Both the position numbers and the translations under genes were made by a program. Below, piece by piece: positions 6,570 through 7,581 of a stretch of 7,581 nucleotides of DNA (positions within the stretch are counted from its first letter, which is position 1; every line of letters starts with the position of its first letter). Under the pieces are notes generated by a model. That model had not been told where the DNA came from. It saw only the letters and a program-made list of their open reading frames with translations, and did not search any database. Source of the DNA: Methanobacteriota archaeon (GTDB lineage Archaea > Halobacteriota > Methanosarcinia > Methanosarcinales > Methanoperedenaceae); NCBI GenBank assembly GCA_018899795.1, contig JAHIHJ010000254.1:1-7581 (forward strand). Reading direction: 5' to 3'.

Positions 6570-7466
6570 GTGCGTGAGGCAGAGGATATTGAGTTCATTC
6601 ACAGGATGCGGGTCGCGTCGAGGCGGATCCGCTCCTGCCTTCCGCTTTTTGAAGATTGTTTCCCTCCTAAGAAGTACAGGCAATGGCGAAAAGAGGTCCG
6701 CAATATCACACGCGCTCTCAGGGAGGCACGGGATGCAGACGTGCAGATCGCTTTTCTTAAGACATACACAGAGAAGTTAAAAGAGGAAAGCCTCCGCCCG
6801 GGCGTGCAGCGCTTCCTTCTGCGCCTCAGGCAGCGACGGGAACGGGTGCAGCCGCATGTTATCAAGGCCCTTGACAGGCTTCTTGAGAGCGGCGTGGTGG
6901 ATGATATGGAAAAGTCGTGCCGTAAGATGCGAAGGGGAAGTCGTCACGCTGGCGCCAATTCTCCAGAAATATATCAAAATGCGCTTGTCCACATAACATC
7001 GAGGCTTGATGAGATGTTCGCTCATGAAGCTTCAGTTTACATCCCTGAAAATATAAAAGAGCACCATGCCATGCGTATTGCTGTAAAGCGCCTTCGCTAC
7101 ACGATGGGGGTATTTTCACCCCTTTACGAAGGCGGGCTGGAGAACCAGCTTGCGGTCTGCAAAAAACTTCAGGACTTGCTCGGAGATCTGCACGACTGCG
7201 ATGTATGGATGGATCACCTGCTTCAATTCATGGAGGATGAACGGGCATATTCTCGTGATTATTTCGGGCAGGACGACTCCTTTGGGATTCTTGAGCCCGG
7301 GCTGCTGCACCTCCAGCAGCATCTGCGCGAGCGCCGCTCTGCGATCTATGAGGAGTTTGCAGGCTGCTGGAAAGATATTCTGGAGCAGAATATATGGAAT
7401 GACCTGAAGCAATTTATCCGGTTATCCTTCGATGAAAAATCTAAGGATCAGGTAAATATAAAATAA
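6570..7466 (+). CDS. CHAD-domain protein, predicted polyphosphate binding
   Basis: CHAD (conserved histidine alpha-helical domain) proteins are all-helical, bind inorganic polyphosphate through basic and histidine residues, and often locate to polyphosphate granules. From GTG 6570 (298 residues) the repeat signatures are FIHRMRVASRRIRS (residues 9-22, with H11 and several Arg), a second copy HHAMRIAVKRLRYTM (165-179), and LQDLLGDLHDCDVWMDHL near 200-218, the typical LGxLxDxD motif. Both halves of the domain are therefore present, with a charged central segment around 60-150. GTG 6570 has no convincing ribosome binding site and cuts off roughly the first 20-25 residues of the domain, which continue upstream in the same frame, so it is probably not the native start. 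Position directly after ppk fits a role in organising or protecting polyphosphate. Binding is inferred from family knowledge. Confidence 0.9.
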   Translation: MREAEDIEFIHRMRVASRRIRSCLPLFEDCFPPKKYRQWRKEVRNITRALREARDADVQIAFLKTYTEKLKEESLRPGVQRFLLRLRQRRERVQPHVIKALDRLLESGVVDDMEKSCRKMRRGSRHAGANSPEIYQNALVHITSRLDEMFAHEASVYIPENIKEHHAMRIAVKRLRYTMGVFSPLYEGGLENQLAVCKKLQDLLGDLHDCDVWMDHLLQFMEDERAYSRDYFGQDDSFGILEPGLLHLQQHLRERRSAIYEEFAGCWKDILEQNIWNDLKQFIRLSFDEKSKDQVNIK

Positions 7467-7470
7467 GTAT

Positions 7471-7479
7471 GGAGAGTGA
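7471..7479 (+). promoter_or_regulatory. Ribosome binding site for the last gene
   Basis: GGAGAGTGA closely resembles the methanogen consensus GGAGGTGA and ends 5 nt before ATG 7485. It is the clearest ribosome binding site in the window and fixes the start of the following gene. Confidence 0.7.
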
Positions 7480-7484
7480 AATAT

Positions 7485-7581
7485 ATGAAAGATAAGAAAA
7501 AAAGTAAGAACGCCACAGTATCTTCGTGGTGGGAAGAAAGACATAAAATACTGCAAAGTACAATAAAAAATAAACCTGGTA
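7485..7581 (+). CDS. N-terminal fragment of an unidentified gene (cut by window end)
   Basis: Only 32 codons are visible, with no stop before the window ends. The peptide opens with a strongly basic MKDKKKSKN stretch, then has a double tryptophan and charged residues (SSWWEERHK) and a second basic patch. No signal peptide or family motif can be recognised. The gene begins 18 nt after the CHAD stop codon with a strong ribosome binding site, so it is probably in the same operon and may share the polyphosphate context. No function can be assigned. Confidence 0.65.
   Translation, partial: MKDKKKSKNATVSSWWEERHKILQSTIKNKPG

Noticed and set aside
7301..7320. Inverted repeat GCTGCTG / CAGCAGC with 6-nt loop in the CHAD gene
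   Set aside because: It encodes part of a leucine/glutamine-rich helix near the C-terminus and is explained by codon use; no T-tract follows.
1..7581. CRISPR arrays, tRNA/rRNA genes, transposases, attachment sites
   Set aside because: No regularly spaced repeats, cloverleaf-like segments, transposase motifs or flanking duplications were seen on either strand by eye.

Overview
The window reads as archaeal, most like a methanogen or methanotroph of the Methanosarcinales, although nothing here proves a genus. The hints are very A+T-rich intergenic regions with TATA-like blocks about 25-45 nt before gene starts, GGAG/GTGA-type ribosome binding sites, a 560-residue Ppx/GppA protein with a C-terminal HD domain, and a short UppP-type phosphatase with the SSKG form of motif 1. 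A bacterial source is less likely but not excluded. All supported genes are on the + strand.

Layout: (1) 1-1197, an exported PhoA-type alkaline phosphatase cut by the left window edge and followed by a strong hairpin (1215-1239). (2) 1323-1922, a very compact UppP-like polyprenyl-diphosphate phosphatase that is more A+T rich than its neighbours. (3) 1993-3675, an exopolyphosphatase (Ppx/GppA plus HD). (4) 3814-4311, an unrecognised 165-residue protein. (5) 4402-6466, polyphosphate kinase 1, equivalent in length to E. coli Ppk once a single-base frameshift near 4723 is repaired. (6) about 6499-7466, a CHAD-domain protein whose 5' end also looks shifted by one base. (7) 7485-7581, the first 32 codons of a further gene with a good ribosome binding site.

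Taken together this is a phosphate-handling neighbourhood. A secreted phosphatase releases phosphate outside the cell. UppP releases phosphate from lipid carrier pyrophosphates. PPK1 stores phosphate as polyphosphate, Ppx degrades it, and the CHAD protein is expected to bind polyphosphate. The protein of unknown function between ppx and ppk sits in a place that suggests a role in the same process, which is inference only.

The main anomalies are the two single-base reading-frame breaks (ppk and the CHAD gene), the missing central part of UppP, and similar roughly 9-10 nt phased CTATA blocks before both ppx and the unknown gene. No RNA genes, CRISPR arrays or insertion sequences were seen. No gene-free stretch exceeds about 300 bases; the longest gaps are 1198-1322 and 3676-3813.
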